Assembly: GCA_964523895.1 (NCBI GenBank)
Contig: CAZGBJ010000010.1
Span: 22,305-86,304, forward strand
Source: UBA7359 sp964523895
Lineage (GTDB): Bacteria > Pseudomonadota > Gammaproteobacteria > Eutrophobiales > Eutrophobiaceae
Direction of reading: 5' to 3'
DNA: 64,000 nt
Numbering within the stretch: the first letter of the stretch is position 1; each line of letters opens with the position of its first letter. A program made the position numbers and the translations under genes. Positions 41,834 through 50,892 of the stretch are shown here, one piece after another. The notes under the pieces are model-generated. The model worked only from the letters and a program-made list of their open reading frames with translations, did no database searches and had not been told where the DNA came from.

Positions 41834-42705
41834 TGTCACTACTTCAAAAGATTTTTATTCCTATCGTTATTATTGTGGTAGTAGCTTCTTTCTCTATCTT
41901 TACCGTCAAACAATGGGAACAAGCAGTTGTCTTTGAATTCAAGAAAATAAAATCATCTGATTTTGATCCTGGTTTACATTTTATGAAACCGGTAATGAAT
42001 ACCGCGTCAAAATTTGAAAAGCGACTTCTTAATCTGGATCAACCGCCACGACGGTTTTTAACATTTGAAAAGAAAGACGTTATTGTGGATTACTATGCCA
42101 AATGGCGCATAGCGGATGTTGAAAAATTTTATATCGCCAGTAATGGTGGCAATATTGAATACGCAAAAACGGAATTGATTTCGCAAAGTCTGGATCAGGC
42201 ATTGAGAGATGAATTTGGTAAACGTACCGTACAAGAAGTCGTTGCCGGAGAACGCGATGAAATTCTTAAAATTGTTACTGAGACTTCTAATCAATTAAAA
42301 GAGAGTTATGGTATTGAGATTGTTGATGTCAGAACCAAACGTATCGATTTGCCAGACGAAGTCAGTGATGATGTATACAAACGTATGCGTTCTGAACGAG
42401 TTCGTGTCGCTGAAGAACTTCGAGCACAAGGTAAAGAGGCGGCGGAAAGGATTCAAGCTGTTACCGACAAGGATCGTGAGATAATTCTGGCCAATGCTTA
42501 TCGCGATGCTGAAATCATTCGTGGTGAAGGTGATGCTCAGGCAACTGAAATTTATGCGGTTGCTTATAGCAAGGATAGAGATTTTTATTCATTTTATCGT
42601 AGTCTGAGTGCCTATCAGAACAGTTTTAATAATGGTAATGATATATTACTGATTGATCCTAAATCAGATTTCTTCAGATATTTTAATAATTCAAAAGGTA
42701 ACTAA
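41833..42705 (+). CDS. hflC: HflC, FtsH modulator
   Basis: A 290-residue SPFH protein, partner of HflK. It has an N-terminal membrane helix (about 5-24), WEQAVVFEFKKIKSSDFDPG, YAKWRIADVEKFY and IEIVDVRTKRIDLPDEV. Order hflX-hflK-hflC is standard. Confidence 0.95.
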   Translation: MSLLQKIFIPIVIIVVVASFSIFTVKQWEQAVVFEFKKIKSSDFDPGLHFMKPVMNTASKFEKRLLNLDQPPRRFLTFEKKDVIVDYYAKWRIADVEKFYIASNGGNIEYAKTELISQSLDQALRDEFGKRTVQEVVAGERDEILKIVTETSNQLKESYGIEIVDVRTKRIDLPDEVSDDVYKRMRSERVRVAEELRAQGKEAAERIQAVTDKDREIILANAYRDAEIIRGEGDAQATEIYAVAYSKDRDFYSFYRSLSAYQNSFNNGNDILLIDPKSDFFRYFNNSKGN

Positions 42706-42775
42706 CTTTAATACAGAGTGAAGTGAATCAGATGGATTCACTCGGTAGTTATCGGGATTAAAATGGTGAAACTGA

Positions 42776-42973
42776 TTGTTTGATATTAATTTTTCTGATC
42801 TCTTAGCTGCAATAGCACTGGTTTTCGTTATAGAAGGCTTAATGCCTACTATAAATCCAGATGGCATGCGTAAAGTGTTCTCAATGGTATCTCAAATGGA
42901 TAATCAAACATTACGCTTTTTAGGTGTTTCGAGCATGATATTTGGTGTGATACTCCTGACTATTGTTAGATAG
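42776..42973 (+). CDS. yjeT: DUF2065 (YjeT-like) small membrane protein
   Basis: A 65-residue protein with two membrane helices (about 8-26 and 46-63) and the conserved central NPDGMRKVFSMVSQMDNQ-type stretch. It is a usual neighbour between hflC and hisZ/purA in gammaproteobacteria. The best start is a TTG. Function unknown. Confidence 0.85.
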   Translation: MFDINFSDLLAAIALVFVIEGLMPTINPDGMRKVFSMVSQMDNQTLRFLGVSSMIFGVILLTIVR

Positions 42974-42991
42974 ATTTTATATAGATAAATT

Positions 42992-44164
42992 ATGACTATT
43001 ATTAATCGTTGGTTACTTCCCGAAGGTGTTGAAGAGATATTGCCGCCAAAGGCAATGCAGCTCGAACACTTATGCCGAACGATCATTGATCTGCTTTCCA
43101 GTTGGGGATATGAATTCGTTATTCCTCCTATGATTGAATATCTGGAATCTTTATTGACAGGCACAGGTGAAGATCTTGATTTAAAAACATTTAAGCTTAC
43201 CGACCAATTAAGCGGTCGTTTAATGGGGTTACGAGCAGACATGACGCCACAGGTTGCACGTATAGACGCACATCTTTTAAAACGTGATACACCAACGCGA
43301 CTTTGTTACCTCGGTTCCGTATTGCACGCACGTCCAAGCAGATCGGGGGAAACACGTTCGCCGTTACAATTAGGGGCAGAACTCTATGGTCACGCAGGTG
43401 TAGCTAGTGATATTGAAATCGTTAAATTGATGCTGACAACGTTAAAACACGTCGGTGTTAATCAGGCTTATATTGATCTGGGGCACATTGGCATATTTCG
43501 GACATTAAGTGCTGAGTCATCATTGGATGCAGGACAACAAGCCGCCGTATTTGAAGCATTACAGCGTAAAGCGAAAGACGAATTAAAATCGTTGTATAAG
43601 GACTGGAATGTGACAGACGATGCCAGTAATGCCTTACTCGATTTAATCGATCTCAATGGTGATGTATCAGTTTTGGCTGAAGCGGAAAAGTTGTTTAAGA
43701 AATTATCTCCCGAAGTGTCAAATTATATTGGCGAGGTAAAAGCATTGACTGATTCGATAAAAGATCAATCTGATGTTGCTATCAATATCGATTTGGCAGA
43801 ATTACGTGGTTATCACTATCACACGGGTATGGTTTATACCGCATTTGTTCCGGGTAAAGGTGAAGGTATCGCTTTTGGCGGTCGTTACGATGATATTGGT
43901 CGTGCTTTTGGTCGAGCCAGACCGGCAACAGGTTTTAGTACGGATGTGAAGTCCTTATTAAAATTTCAAAAGACCGAAGAAGTTGTAGCAAAAAGAATCT
44001 TTGCGCCGGCATCTGATGATGCTTCATTACAGAAAAAAATTGATGAACTGCGTAGTTCAGGAAAAATTGTTGTGCAAGAGTTACAGGGGCAACAGGCAAC
44101 AGCAAGCGAAATGAACTGTGAACAACAACTCACACAAGAAAAAGGTAAGTGGGTCATAAAATAA
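42992..44164 (+). CDS. hisZ: HisZ, ATP phosphoribosyltransferase regulatory subunit
   Basis: A 390-residue histidyl-tRNA-synthetase-like protein that activates the short HisG enzyme. It shows WLLPEGVEEILPPKAMQLE, class II motif 2-like CYLGSVLHARPSRSGETR and GGRYDDIGRAFGRARPATGF. It has no anticodon-binding domain, which distinguishes it from HisS. Its position just before purA is common in this class. Confidence 0.93.
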   Translation: MTIINRWLLPEGVEEILPPKAMQLEHLCRTIIDLLSSWGYEFVIPPMIEYLESLLTGTGEDLDLKTFKLTDQLSGRLMGLRADMTPQVARIDAHLLKRDTPTRLCYLGSVLHARPSRSGETRSPLQLGAELYGHAGVASDIEIVKLMLTTLKHVGVNQAYIDLGHIGIFRTLSAESSLDAGQQAAVFEALQRKAKDELKSLYKDWNVTDDASNALLDLIDLNGDVSVLAEAEKLFKKLSPEVSNYIGEVKALTDSIKDQSDVAINIDLAELRGYHYHTGMVYTAFVPGKGEGIAFGGRYDDIGRAFGRARPATGFSTDVKSLLKFQKTEEVVAKRIFAPASDDASLQKKIDELRSSGKIVVQELQGQQATASEMNCEQQLTQEKGKWVIK

Positions 44165-44189
44165 TTATTTAATTTATAAGATATAAAAA

Positions 44190-45482
44190 ATGGGTAAAAA
44201 CATAATAATATTAGGCACCCAATGGGGTGACGAAGGTAAGGGAAAGATAGTTGATCTGTTAACGGAAGATGCTGCGGCCGTTGTGCGCTTTCAGGGTGGA
44301 CACAATGCAGGTCATACCGTTGTTATAGAAGGCAAGAAAACGGTTCTTCATTTAATTCCGTCAGGTATTTTGCACGAAGGTGTTGAGTGCCTTATAGGTA
44401 ATGGCGTCGTGCTAAGTCCGCATGCGTTAATGGAAGAGATTACTATGCTGGAAGAAAATGATATTCCGGCACGTTCATTAATAAAAATTAGCGAAGCCTG
44501 TACCTTGATATTGCCATATCATATTGCGCTCGATCAGGCGCGTGAAAAAGCCAAAGGCAAAGCAGCGATTGGTACAACGGGTAGAGGGATTGGTCCTGCC
44601 TATGAAGATAAAGTAGCACGACGTGCGTTACGGGTTGGCGATCTTATGAATGATGCGCTTTTAACAAGTAAGCTGGAAGAAGTATTGGAATATCATAATT
44701 TCATGCTCACAAATTATTATAAATGTGATGCGATTGATTATCAGGAATCTCTGGATGATATAAGAAAATTATCTGAAGACTTGATTCCCATGATTTCAGA
44801 TACGGGTAGTCGTCTTAATGAATTACATGCCGAAGGAAAAAATATCATGTTCGAAGGTGCGCAGGGTACCTGGCTGGACATCGACCATGGTACTTATCCT
44901 TTTGTCACGTCTTCAAATACCACTGCAGGTGGTGCGGCTACCGGTACCGGCTTTGGTCCCTGTTATTTTGATTATGTATTGGGAATTACCAAAGCTTATA
45001 CCACGCGAGTCGGTTCAGGACCGTTCCCGACAGAACTATTCGATGATATAGGTGAACATCTTGGTAAGGTAGGACATGAGTTTGGTGCTACAACAGGTAG
45101 AGGAAGACGTTGTGGCTGGTTTGATGCTGTTGCACTCCGTCGTTCAGCACAAATTAATAGTTTAACCGGTTTATGTATTACGAAACTGGATGTGTTGGAT
45201 GAATTGGAAACAATTAAAGTTTGTACGGCTTATGAAATGAATGGTAAAACCATTGATATTCCACCCATCGGTGCTGAAGCTTTCGCTGAATGTAAGCCAA
45301 TATATGAAGAACATCCGGGTTGGCAATCAAACACGGTAGGCGCAACCGATTACAATGATTTACCAAAGAAGGCGACTGATTACTTGAATCGACTTTCTGA
45401 AGTAACAGGCGTTCCCATTGATATTATTTCGACGGGACCCGATCGTGCAGAGACAATCGTCCTGAAAAATCCGTTTGATTAA
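44190..45482 (+). CDS. purA: Adenylosuccinate synthetase
   Basis: The GTP-dependent first committed enzyme of AMP synthesis, 430 residues. Motifs: GTQWGDEGKGKIVDLL, RFQGGHNAGHTV, TTGRGIGPAYEDK, FEGAQGTWLDIDHGTYPFVT and TGRGRRCGWFDAVALR. Start ATG at 44190. Confidence 0.97.
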   Translation: MGKNIIILGTQWGDEGKGKIVDLLTEDAAAVVRFQGGHNAGHTVVIEGKKTVLHLIPSGILHEGVECLIGNGVVLSPHALMEEITMLEENDIPARSLIKISEACTLILPYHIALDQAREKAKGKAAIGTTGRGIGPAYEDKVARRALRVGDLMNDALLTSKLEEVLEYHNFMLTNYYKCDAIDYQESLDDIRKLSEDLIPMISDTGSRLNELHAEGKNIMFEGAQGTWLDIDHGTYPFVTSSNTTAGGAATGTGFGPCYFDYVLGITKAYTTRVGSGPFPTELFDDIGEHLGKVGHEFGATTGRGRRCGWFDAVALRRSAQINSLTGLCITKLDVLDELETIKVCTAYEMNGKTIDIPPIGAEAFAECKPIYEEHPGWQSNTVGATDYNDLPKKATDYLNRLSEVTGVPIDIISTGPDRAETIVLKNPFD

Positions 45483-45587
45483 AATTTACTTGGGTTTTAA
45501 AAAATATAATACGCCAGGTAATTGAAGGGATGGTAAAGCAAACTGTTTTTTGTTGAGAACATCAGGAGATGTGAATAAGGATAATAC

Positions 45588-46835
45588 ATGACGTATTTAT
45601 TTAAGTTTCGCGGTTTCCTGCCATTCATCATGATGGTTTTCCTGAATGCCTTTGTTGATCTTGGCCATAAGATTATTATTCAGAACACAGTATTCAAGGT
45701 CTATGACGGTCAGGAACAAATTATTTTAACGGCGATAGTCAATGCATTAATTCTCTTACCATTCATTCTACTTATTTCTCCTGCCGGTTATTGCGCCGAT
45801 AAATTTCCAAAAAATAAAGTCATGCGAATTAGTGCATGGCTTGCTGTAGGTATCACACTTTGTATTACTTTATTTTATTATATGGGCTGGTTCTGGTCTG
45901 CTTTTGCAATGACGTTTATGTTGGCATTACAAAGTGCCTTTTATTCGCCGGCTAAATATGGCTATATCAAAGAACTGGTAGGTAAAGATAACCTGGCAGG
46001 TGCTAATGGTCTGGTTCAAGCGGCGACAACGATAGCTATCCTTGCCGGTATTTTTGTATTTTCAATTTTGTTTGAACATCTTCTAGCAGATGTAATATTC
46101 ACCGACACGTCATTATTGCTGGAAAGCATCGCACCGATTGGCTGGGCATTAGTTGCCTTTAGTGTTATGGAACTATTTTTTGCCTACGCTTTGCCAGAAA
46201 AGTCTCCTGTTGATGATGCGATGAAATTTGACTGGAAAATATATGCTAGTGGTTCCTATTTAAAATCAAATATTCGCGCTGTATTAGATCGCGAAATTAT
46301 CTTTTTATCGATTATTGGTTTGTCTATTTTCTGGGCTCTCTCCCAGGTGATGTTGGCTGCATTTCCCGCGTATGCAAAAGAGTCGATGGGGATTATGGAT
46401 ACGGTCATTATCCAGGGCACCTTAGCCTGTGCTGGCATAGGAATTATTTTGGGTTCAATTATTGCTGGACGTATCTCCAGAACTCATATTAAAACAGGAA
46501 CGATACCGGTCGGTTCGATTGGTATTGCGCTTTGTTTAATAGTCTTGCCGATACTTGGTAATATTTATTTTCAAATGATTAATTTCTTTGCCTGGGGTGT
46601 GTTTGGTGGTTTATTACTTGTTCCACTCAATGCTTTGATCCAGTTTCATGCGAAGGAAGATAAACTTGGTCGTGTTCTGGCAGGTAATAATTTTATACAA
46701 AATTTATTTATGCTGAGCTTTCTTGGGCTTACTGTCATGTTTGCCATGATGGGTATGAACAGTTTGGGTCTATTTAATATTCTATTTGTCGTAGCAGTTG
46801 TAGGTGCAATTTATACCAGTTATAAATTACCATAA
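45588..46835 (+). CDS. LplT-like major facilitator transporter
   Basis: A 415-residue membrane protein with about 11-12 helices. NAFVDLGHKIIIQNTVF, SPAGYCADKFPKNK (the motif A region) and SAFYSPAKYGYIKELVGKDNLAGANGLVQA match the MFS transporters that flip lysophospholipids (LplT) or are fused to acyl-ACP synthetase in Aas-like proteins. No acyltransferase gene is adjacent here, so the substrate is inferred from family only. Confidence 0.83.
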   Translation: MTYLFKFRGFLPFIMMVFLNAFVDLGHKIIIQNTVFKVYDGQEQIILTAIVNALILLPFILLISPAGYCADKFPKNKVMRISAWLAVGITLCITLFYYMGWFWSAFAMTFMLALQSAFYSPAKYGYIKELVGKDNLAGANGLVQAATTIAILAGIFVFSILFEHLLADVIFTDTSLLLESIAPIGWALVAFSVMELFFAYALPEKSPVDDAMKFDWKIYASGSYLKSNIRAVLDREIIFLSIIGLSIFWALSQVMLAAFPAYAKESMGIMDTVIIQGTLACAGIGIILGSIIAGRISRTHIKTGTIPVGSIGIALCLIVLPILGNIYFQMINFFAWGVFGGLLLVPLNALIQFHAKEDKLGRVLAGNNFIQNLFMLSFLGLTVMFAMMGMNSLGLFNILFVVAVVGAIYTSYKLP

Positions 46836-46919
46836 TCATTAGTTCGTTTTATCGTTAGTTGCATTACAATAGTCGATCGTTATTCTTGTTTTAATAAGTA
46901 GGGTCAGATTGGACTTTAT

Positions 46920-47216
46920 TTATGCTACTTTATAAACAGGCATTTCTTTAAGCTCATCGCCTAATTCATTTTCAGCATTCCATAAATCATGAGCTTGTTG
47001 CAATCGGAGCCAGATGCCAGGACCATTGCCCAATACTTTTCCTAAGCGGATAGCAATATTTGGAGTGACAGGATTATCTTCGTTGATAATTTTGTATAGT
47101 TTATTACGGGAGATGTGCAGATCGCGTGCAAATTGCGCGGTACTTATACCTTGAACCTTCAATTCAATAATTACGTCTTTCAATATTGCCCCCGGATGAG
47201 TGGGTTGTCTGGTCAT
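46920..47216 (-). CDS. higA: HigA/VapI-family antitoxin-like regulator, orphan
   Basis: A 98-residue XRE helix-turn-helix protein with the HigA signature HPGAILKDVI, then ISTAQFARDLHISRNKLYKII and the C-terminal GPGIWLRLQQAHDLWNAE. HigB toxin would normally precede it, but the 37 bases upstream lead directly into the tRNA-Leu, so no partner is present. It may be a remnant or a free-standing regulator. Confidence 0.85.
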   Translation of the reverse strand: MTRQPTHPGAILKDVIIELKVQGISTAQFARDLHISRNKLYKIINEDNPVTPNIAIRLGKVLGNGPGIWLRLQQAHDLWNAENELGDELKEMPVYKVA

Positions 47217-47252
47217 AATTTATTTCCAAATGACAATCTTAAAATGTTTGAA

Positions 47253-47339
47253 TGGTGCCCAGAAGAGGACTTGAACCTCCACAGGATTACTCCTACTAGC
47301 ACCTGAAGCTAGCGCGTCTACCAATTCCGCCACCTGGGC
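47253..47339 (-). tRNA. tRNA-Leu (anticodon CAG)
   Basis: On the minus strand the 87-base sequence starts gcccaggtggcggaattggt and ends ctgggcacca, with the CCA encoded. The anticodon stem ctagc/gctag closes the 7-base loop ttcaggt, giving CAG, which reads CUG. The long variable arm (taggagtaatccta-like) and the ggttcaagtcc T arm are those of a class II leucine tRNA. Confidence 0.95.
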
Positions 47340-47408
47340 ATTTGTTTTTGTGTTGCACCATATTATACATTGAGTCTTTTCAAACTCGACGCGCTACGCG
47401 CGGTCGCT
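47324..47408 (-). repeat. tRNA-Leu 5' end plus promoter region, copy 1
   Basis: An 85-bp unit that contains the first 16 bases of the real tRNA-Leu and its upstream DNA, including a perfect TATAAT at 47362-47367 (minus strand), about 22 bases before the tRNA. It is repeated at 47478-47562 with two mismatches, a 154-bp period. A clear -35 at the proper spacing is not seen. Confidence 0.85.
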
Positions 47409-47477
47409 CATAGGCTAATGTGTCTACTCGCCGTTCACGCCATCCTGGCTGTCACGGCATTCGGGCTCCTGCCCATC

Positions 47478-47562
47478 ATTCCGCCACCTGGGCATTTGTT
47501 TTTGTGTTGCACCATATTATACACTGAGCCTTTTCAAACTCGACGCGCTACGCGCGGTCGCT
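47478..47562 (-). repeat. tRNA-Leu 5' end plus promoter region, copy 2 (truncated tRNA)
   Basis: The second 85-bp unit, two mismatches from copy 1. Here the tRNA stops after about 16 bases (gcccaggtggcgga on the minus strand) and runs into unrelated DNA with small hairpins (GCCAtccTGGC at 47439-47449, GGGCtcctGCCC at 47463-47474). A second TATAAT lies at 47516-47521. It would transcribe a truncated tRNA head. Confidence 0.8.
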
Positions 47563-47624
47563 TTCGGACTCCTCGACTCTGTCTCCTGATTCGTTCTCGG
47601 TCTCTGTTCCTGACTCGACTCTAC

Positions 47625-47697
47625 CGATTACTTCCTGTAATCGTACCCTCTGCATCCATGCAGTCGTGTCCTTCGCGACACTTGGACTCCATGTCCA
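47625..47697. other. Cluster of four short consecutive hairpins
   Basis: Four small inverted repeats follow one another: cgattac/gtaatcg (47625-47643), ctgcat/atgcag (47650-47663), gtgtc/gacac (47666-47681) and tggac/gtcca (47683-47697). Loops are 2-6 bases, pyrimidine-rich in plus sense. This is part of the 459-bp tRNA-rnr gap, which holds no credible gene. Origin and role unknown. Confidence 0.65.
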
Positions 47698-47700
47698 TTG

Positions 47701-47724
47701 TCTACCAGTTTCGCCACCTGGGCA
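47701..47724 (-). pseudogene. Third partial tRNA-Leu 5' end
   Basis: On the minus strand tgcccaggtggcgaaactgg matches the first 24 or so bases of the nearby tRNA-Leu (two or three mismatches) as far as ggtagac and then departs into the hairpin cluster. It is a fragment, not a functional tRNA, unless the hairpin region folds as an aberrant class II body. Confidence 0.6.
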
Positions 47725-47798
47725 TGTGTTATAGTGATGGACTTTAACAACGGCGGACTTTAACAGCCCTCCGAATATTGTCAATTCATCGAATATTA

Positions 47799-49970
47799 AT
47801 GAGTAAAAAATCTAAACCAAAAGCAAAACCAGAATCATCCTCAAACAGGAAGTTCGATTTACCTGAGCGCGAAGATATTATGGCGTGTCTACGTGAAGCA
47901 GGGCGTCCGCTTGCGCGTAAGCAACTGGCAGAAGCCTTTGTTATTCATGATCCTGAAATTCGTCGTGCCTTAGGTCGTCGGCTTAAGGCTATGACGCGTG
48001 ACGGGCAGTTAATTCGTAATCGCCGAGGTAGTTATGGATTGATTGAAAAAATGGATTTGATTAAGGGCCGTGTTATTGGCCATGCTGATGGTTATGGTTT
48101 TGTAGTGCCAGATGAAGATGGTAAAGATTTATTTCTCTCTGCGCGACAAATGCGAACGATATTGAATGGTGACCGTGTTTTGGTTCGTCAGGTTAATGTT
48201 GATAAAAAAGGCAAGCGAGAAGGTTCTCTGGTTGAAGTATTAGAGCGAGCCAATCATCAACTTGTGGGACGTTACTTTGAAGACAAAGGCATCGCTTATG
48301 TTATTCCTGATAATAAACGCATCAGTCAGGATTTCTTAATTCCTCCCAGTGATAAAAATAAGGCTAAACACGGACAATATGTCGTCGTAGAAATACTTCA
48401 TCAACCGGAAAAGCATCGTCAACCAATAGCTAAAGTTCTTAATATTATCGGTGATGGACTTGATGGAAGTATGGCAGTTGATATTGCCATTCGCAGTTAC
48501 GAATTACCGTTTGAATGGCCTGATGCTATTGATGAAGAGATTAAAGGTTTAAGCGATAAAATCGAATTGGATGATATCGGTAATAGAAATGATATTAGAG
48601 ATATTCCATTAGTTACTATTGATGGTGCAGACGCGCGTGATTTTGATGATGCGGTTTATTGTGAAAAAGATGGTAATGGCTGGCGATTATTAGTTGCGAT
48701 TGCTGATGTATCTCATTATGTAAAAAAACAAGCTGCGCTAGATGATGAAGCACGCTTGCGTGGCACGTCAGTTTATTTTCCTGAACGTGTTATCCCGATG
48801 TTGCCAGAAATACTATCTAATGGTTTGTGTTCACTTAAACCTGAAGTTGATCGTTACAGTCTGGTTTGTGAATTAAATATTGATGCGAAGGGTAAGGTTA
48901 AACGTTCCTCTTTTTTTAAAGGACTAATTCGATCGGCAGCACGATTGACTTATGATGAGATGCAATCAATTGCTGTTGATAAAGATCCAGTCGCTAGAAA
49001 AAAACATGGTGATTTAGTCACGCATCTGGATAATTTATTCCAGCTTTATCAACTCTTACATGCAGCGCGAAAGAAAGCAGGTCTGATTGATTTTTCTTCG
49101 ATGGAATCTCGTTTTGAATTTAATGATGATGGTCATATTGATGCAATACATCAGGTAGAAAGAAATGAAGCACATCGTTTGATTGAAGAAATGATGCTGT
49201 CTGCCAATGTTGCTGCTGGTGAGTTTTTACAAAAGCATGAAATACATGGCATGTATCGTATTCACGAAACACCTAAGCTTGAGAAGCTCGAAGATGTACG
49301 AACATTATTATCTCAACTTGGTTTGTCTCTGGGTGGTGGAGATGAACCAACGGCAAAAGATTATGCAAAATTAATGAAAGTGATGCGACTACGTGATGAT
49401 GCGCAAATGTTAGAAACTATTTTATTACGTAGTATGCCATTGGCAGCATATAGCATGATAAACGAAGGACATTTTGGTTTAGGTTTTGCTACCTATGCCC
49501 ATTTTACTTCACCGATAAGGCGTTATCCTGACTTAATGGTTCATCGAGCGATTGAACATATTATTTCCGGAAATGCTGCGGAAACATTTCAATATTCGCA
49601 ACAAGCGGTACTTGAATTAGCTGAACATTGTTCGATGACAGAACGTCGTGCGGAAGAAGCCTCGCGTGATGCAATACAACGACTTAAATGTGCTTATATG
49701 AAAGACAAGGTAGGCGAAAGTTTTGAAGGCATGGTTAGCTCGGTAACTTCTTTTGGTTTATTTGTTGTGTTGGATGATATTTATATCGAAGGATTGATTC
49801 ATATAAGTACTTTGCCGGTAGACTATTATCATCATGATGAAATCACGCATACCTTACGAGGCGAGCGTGGTGGTAAAGTCTTTAAATTAGGTCAAAGATT
49901 GAAAGTGTTGTTAACAAGGGTTGACCTTGATGAACGTAAAATAGATTTTGAATTAAAAGATAATGACTAA
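47799..49970 (+). CDS. rnr: Ribonuclease R
   Basis: A 3'-5' exoribonuclease of 723 residues. Domains: N-terminal winged helix (about 15-75), two cold-shock domains (about 80-230), the RNB catalytic domain with TIDGADARDFDDAV aspartates (about 260-590) and the C-terminal S1 domain (about 625-705, FEGMVSSVTSFGLFV). The basic, Lys-rich C-terminal tail of some homologues is missing. I use the ATG at 47799 (MSKKSKPKAK); a TTG seven codons upstream is less likely. Confidence 0.95.
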   Translation: MSKKSKPKAKPESSSNRKFDLPEREDIMACLREAGRPLARKQLAEAFVIHDPEIRRALGRRLKAMTRDGQLIRNRRGSYGLIEKMDLIKGRVIGHADGYGFVVPDEDGKDLFLSARQMRTILNGDRVLVRQVNVDKKGKREGSLVEVLERANHQLVGRYFEDKGIAYVIPDNKRISQDFLIPPSDKNKAKHGQYVVVEILHQPEKHRQPIAKVLNIIGDGLDGSMAVDIAIRSYELPFEWPDAIDEEIKGLSDKIELDDIGNRNDIRDIPLVTIDGADARDFDDAVYCEKDGNGWRLLVAIADVSHYVKKQAALDDEARLRGTSVYFPERVIPMLPEILSNGLCSLKPEVDRYSLVCELNIDAKGKVKRSSFFKGLIRSAARLTYDEMQSIAVDKDPVARKKHGDLVTHLDNLFQLYQLLHAARKKAGLIDFSSMESRFEFNDDGHIDAIHQVERNEAHRLIEEMMLSANVAAGEFLQKHEIHGMYRIHETPKLEKLEDVRTLLSQLGLSLGGGDEPTAKDYAKLMKVMRLRDDAQMLETILLRSMPLAAYSMINEGHFGLGFATYAHFTSPIRRYPDLMVHRAIEHIISGNAAETFQYSQQAVLELAEHCSMTERRAEEASRDAIQRLKCAYMKDKVGESFEGMVSSVTSFGLFVVLDDIYIEGLIHISTLPVDYYHHDEITHTLRGERGGKVFKLGQRLKVLLTRVDLDERKIDFELKDND

Positions 49971-50715
49971 ACGAACGGAACAAATTTTTGGACTGCATGC
50001 GGTTAAGCAGATGTTAGATACTTCACCGGATAGAATTCTTAATATCTGGATACAAGAAGCGATTAATTCTGAATCGGTGCGTTCACTTCAAGAGATAGTT
50101 AATAATTTAGGACTGTCAGTTCAGACTGTACCGCGTTCTACTTTGAGCAGGATGACAAAGAATCAGAATCATCAGGGTGTAATTATTGAAGTTAAACCAG
50201 CGAAGAAAAAAAACGATAATGATCTTGATGATGTACTGCAACTGAACAAGGATAATAATCCTTTATATTTGATTCTTGATTCAGTACAAGACCCGCATAA
50301 TTTAGGTGCTTGTATTCGTACTGCTGATGCGGCAGGTGTCGCCGCGATTATTATTCCAAAAGATCGTTCCGCCAGTATTAATGAAACTGTCAGGAAAGTC
50401 GCCAGTGGTGCGGTAGAAAATGTGACGGTCATTTCTGTTGTGAATCTTGTGCGAGCGATAAAGAAGATAAAACAAGCAGGAGTCTGGGTCGTCGGTACTG
50501 CGGGTGGGGCTGAACAGTCTATTTATGACCTGGATCTGAAGGTGTCGACCGCCATCATTATGGGTGGAGAAGGTAAGGGTATGCGTGATTCGATTCAGAA
50601 AGAATGTGATTATGTCGCTTCATTGCCCATATTGGGTCAAATAGAAAGCCTCAATGTATCCGTTGCTACCGGCGTTGTTTTATATGAGGTCATCCGCCAA
50701 AGAGGAGTGGTATAG
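49963..50715 (+). CDS. rlmB: RlmB, 23S rRNA Gm2251 2'-O-methyltransferase
   Basis: A SpoU/TrmH-family SAM methyltransferase, 250 residues. It has the L30e-like N-terminal substrate domain (IFGLHAVKQMLD) and the knotted catalytic domain with LDSVQDPHNLGACIRTADAAG, IIMGGEGKGMR and SLNVSVATGVVLYE. It overlaps rnr by 8 bases. Confidence 0.95.
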   Translation: MTKRTEQIFGLHAVKQMLDTSPDRILNIWIQEAINSESVRSLQEIVNNLGLSVQTVPRSTLSRMTKNQNHQGVIIEVKPAKKKNDNDLDDVLQLNKDNNPLYLILDSVQDPHNLGACIRTADAAGVAAIIIPKDRSASINETVRKVASGAVENVTVISVVNLVRAIKKIKQAGVWVVGTAGGAEQSIYDLDLKVSTAIIMGGEGKGMRDSIQKECDYVASLPILGQIESLNVSVATGVVLYEVIRQRGVV

Positions 50716-50785
50716 CCCAGTTTTTTACTGACTTCGGCCGAAAATTAGATTTTCAGTCATATTTAGTCTGATTTTTGCTGTTTTA

Positions 50786-50836
50786 GTCGGAAGATGGATT
50801 GCGGACATCAATCCAATCCTTTAGAATCGCGCCGAC
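50786..50836 (+). promoter_or_regulatory. Hairpin in the rpsF leader, possible S6:S18 autoregulatory site
   Basis: gtcgg (50786-50790) can pair with ccgac (50832-50836) around an inner perfect ggattg/caatcc hairpin (50796-50801 with 50809-50814). It lies in the 177-base space upstream of rpsF, where S6:S18-binding leaders are known in bacteria. I cannot match the consensus in detail. Confidence 0.35.
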
Positions 50837-50892
50837 TTTGTCCTTGTCTCACTCTGAAATACGGGGAGACTTATAAACCTAGAGGATTTGCA

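Noticed and set aside
47370..47784. Open frames on both strands through the tRNA-rnr gap
   Set aside because: They run through tRNA fragments, promoter copies and hairpins, have no ribosome site and no protein-like composition.
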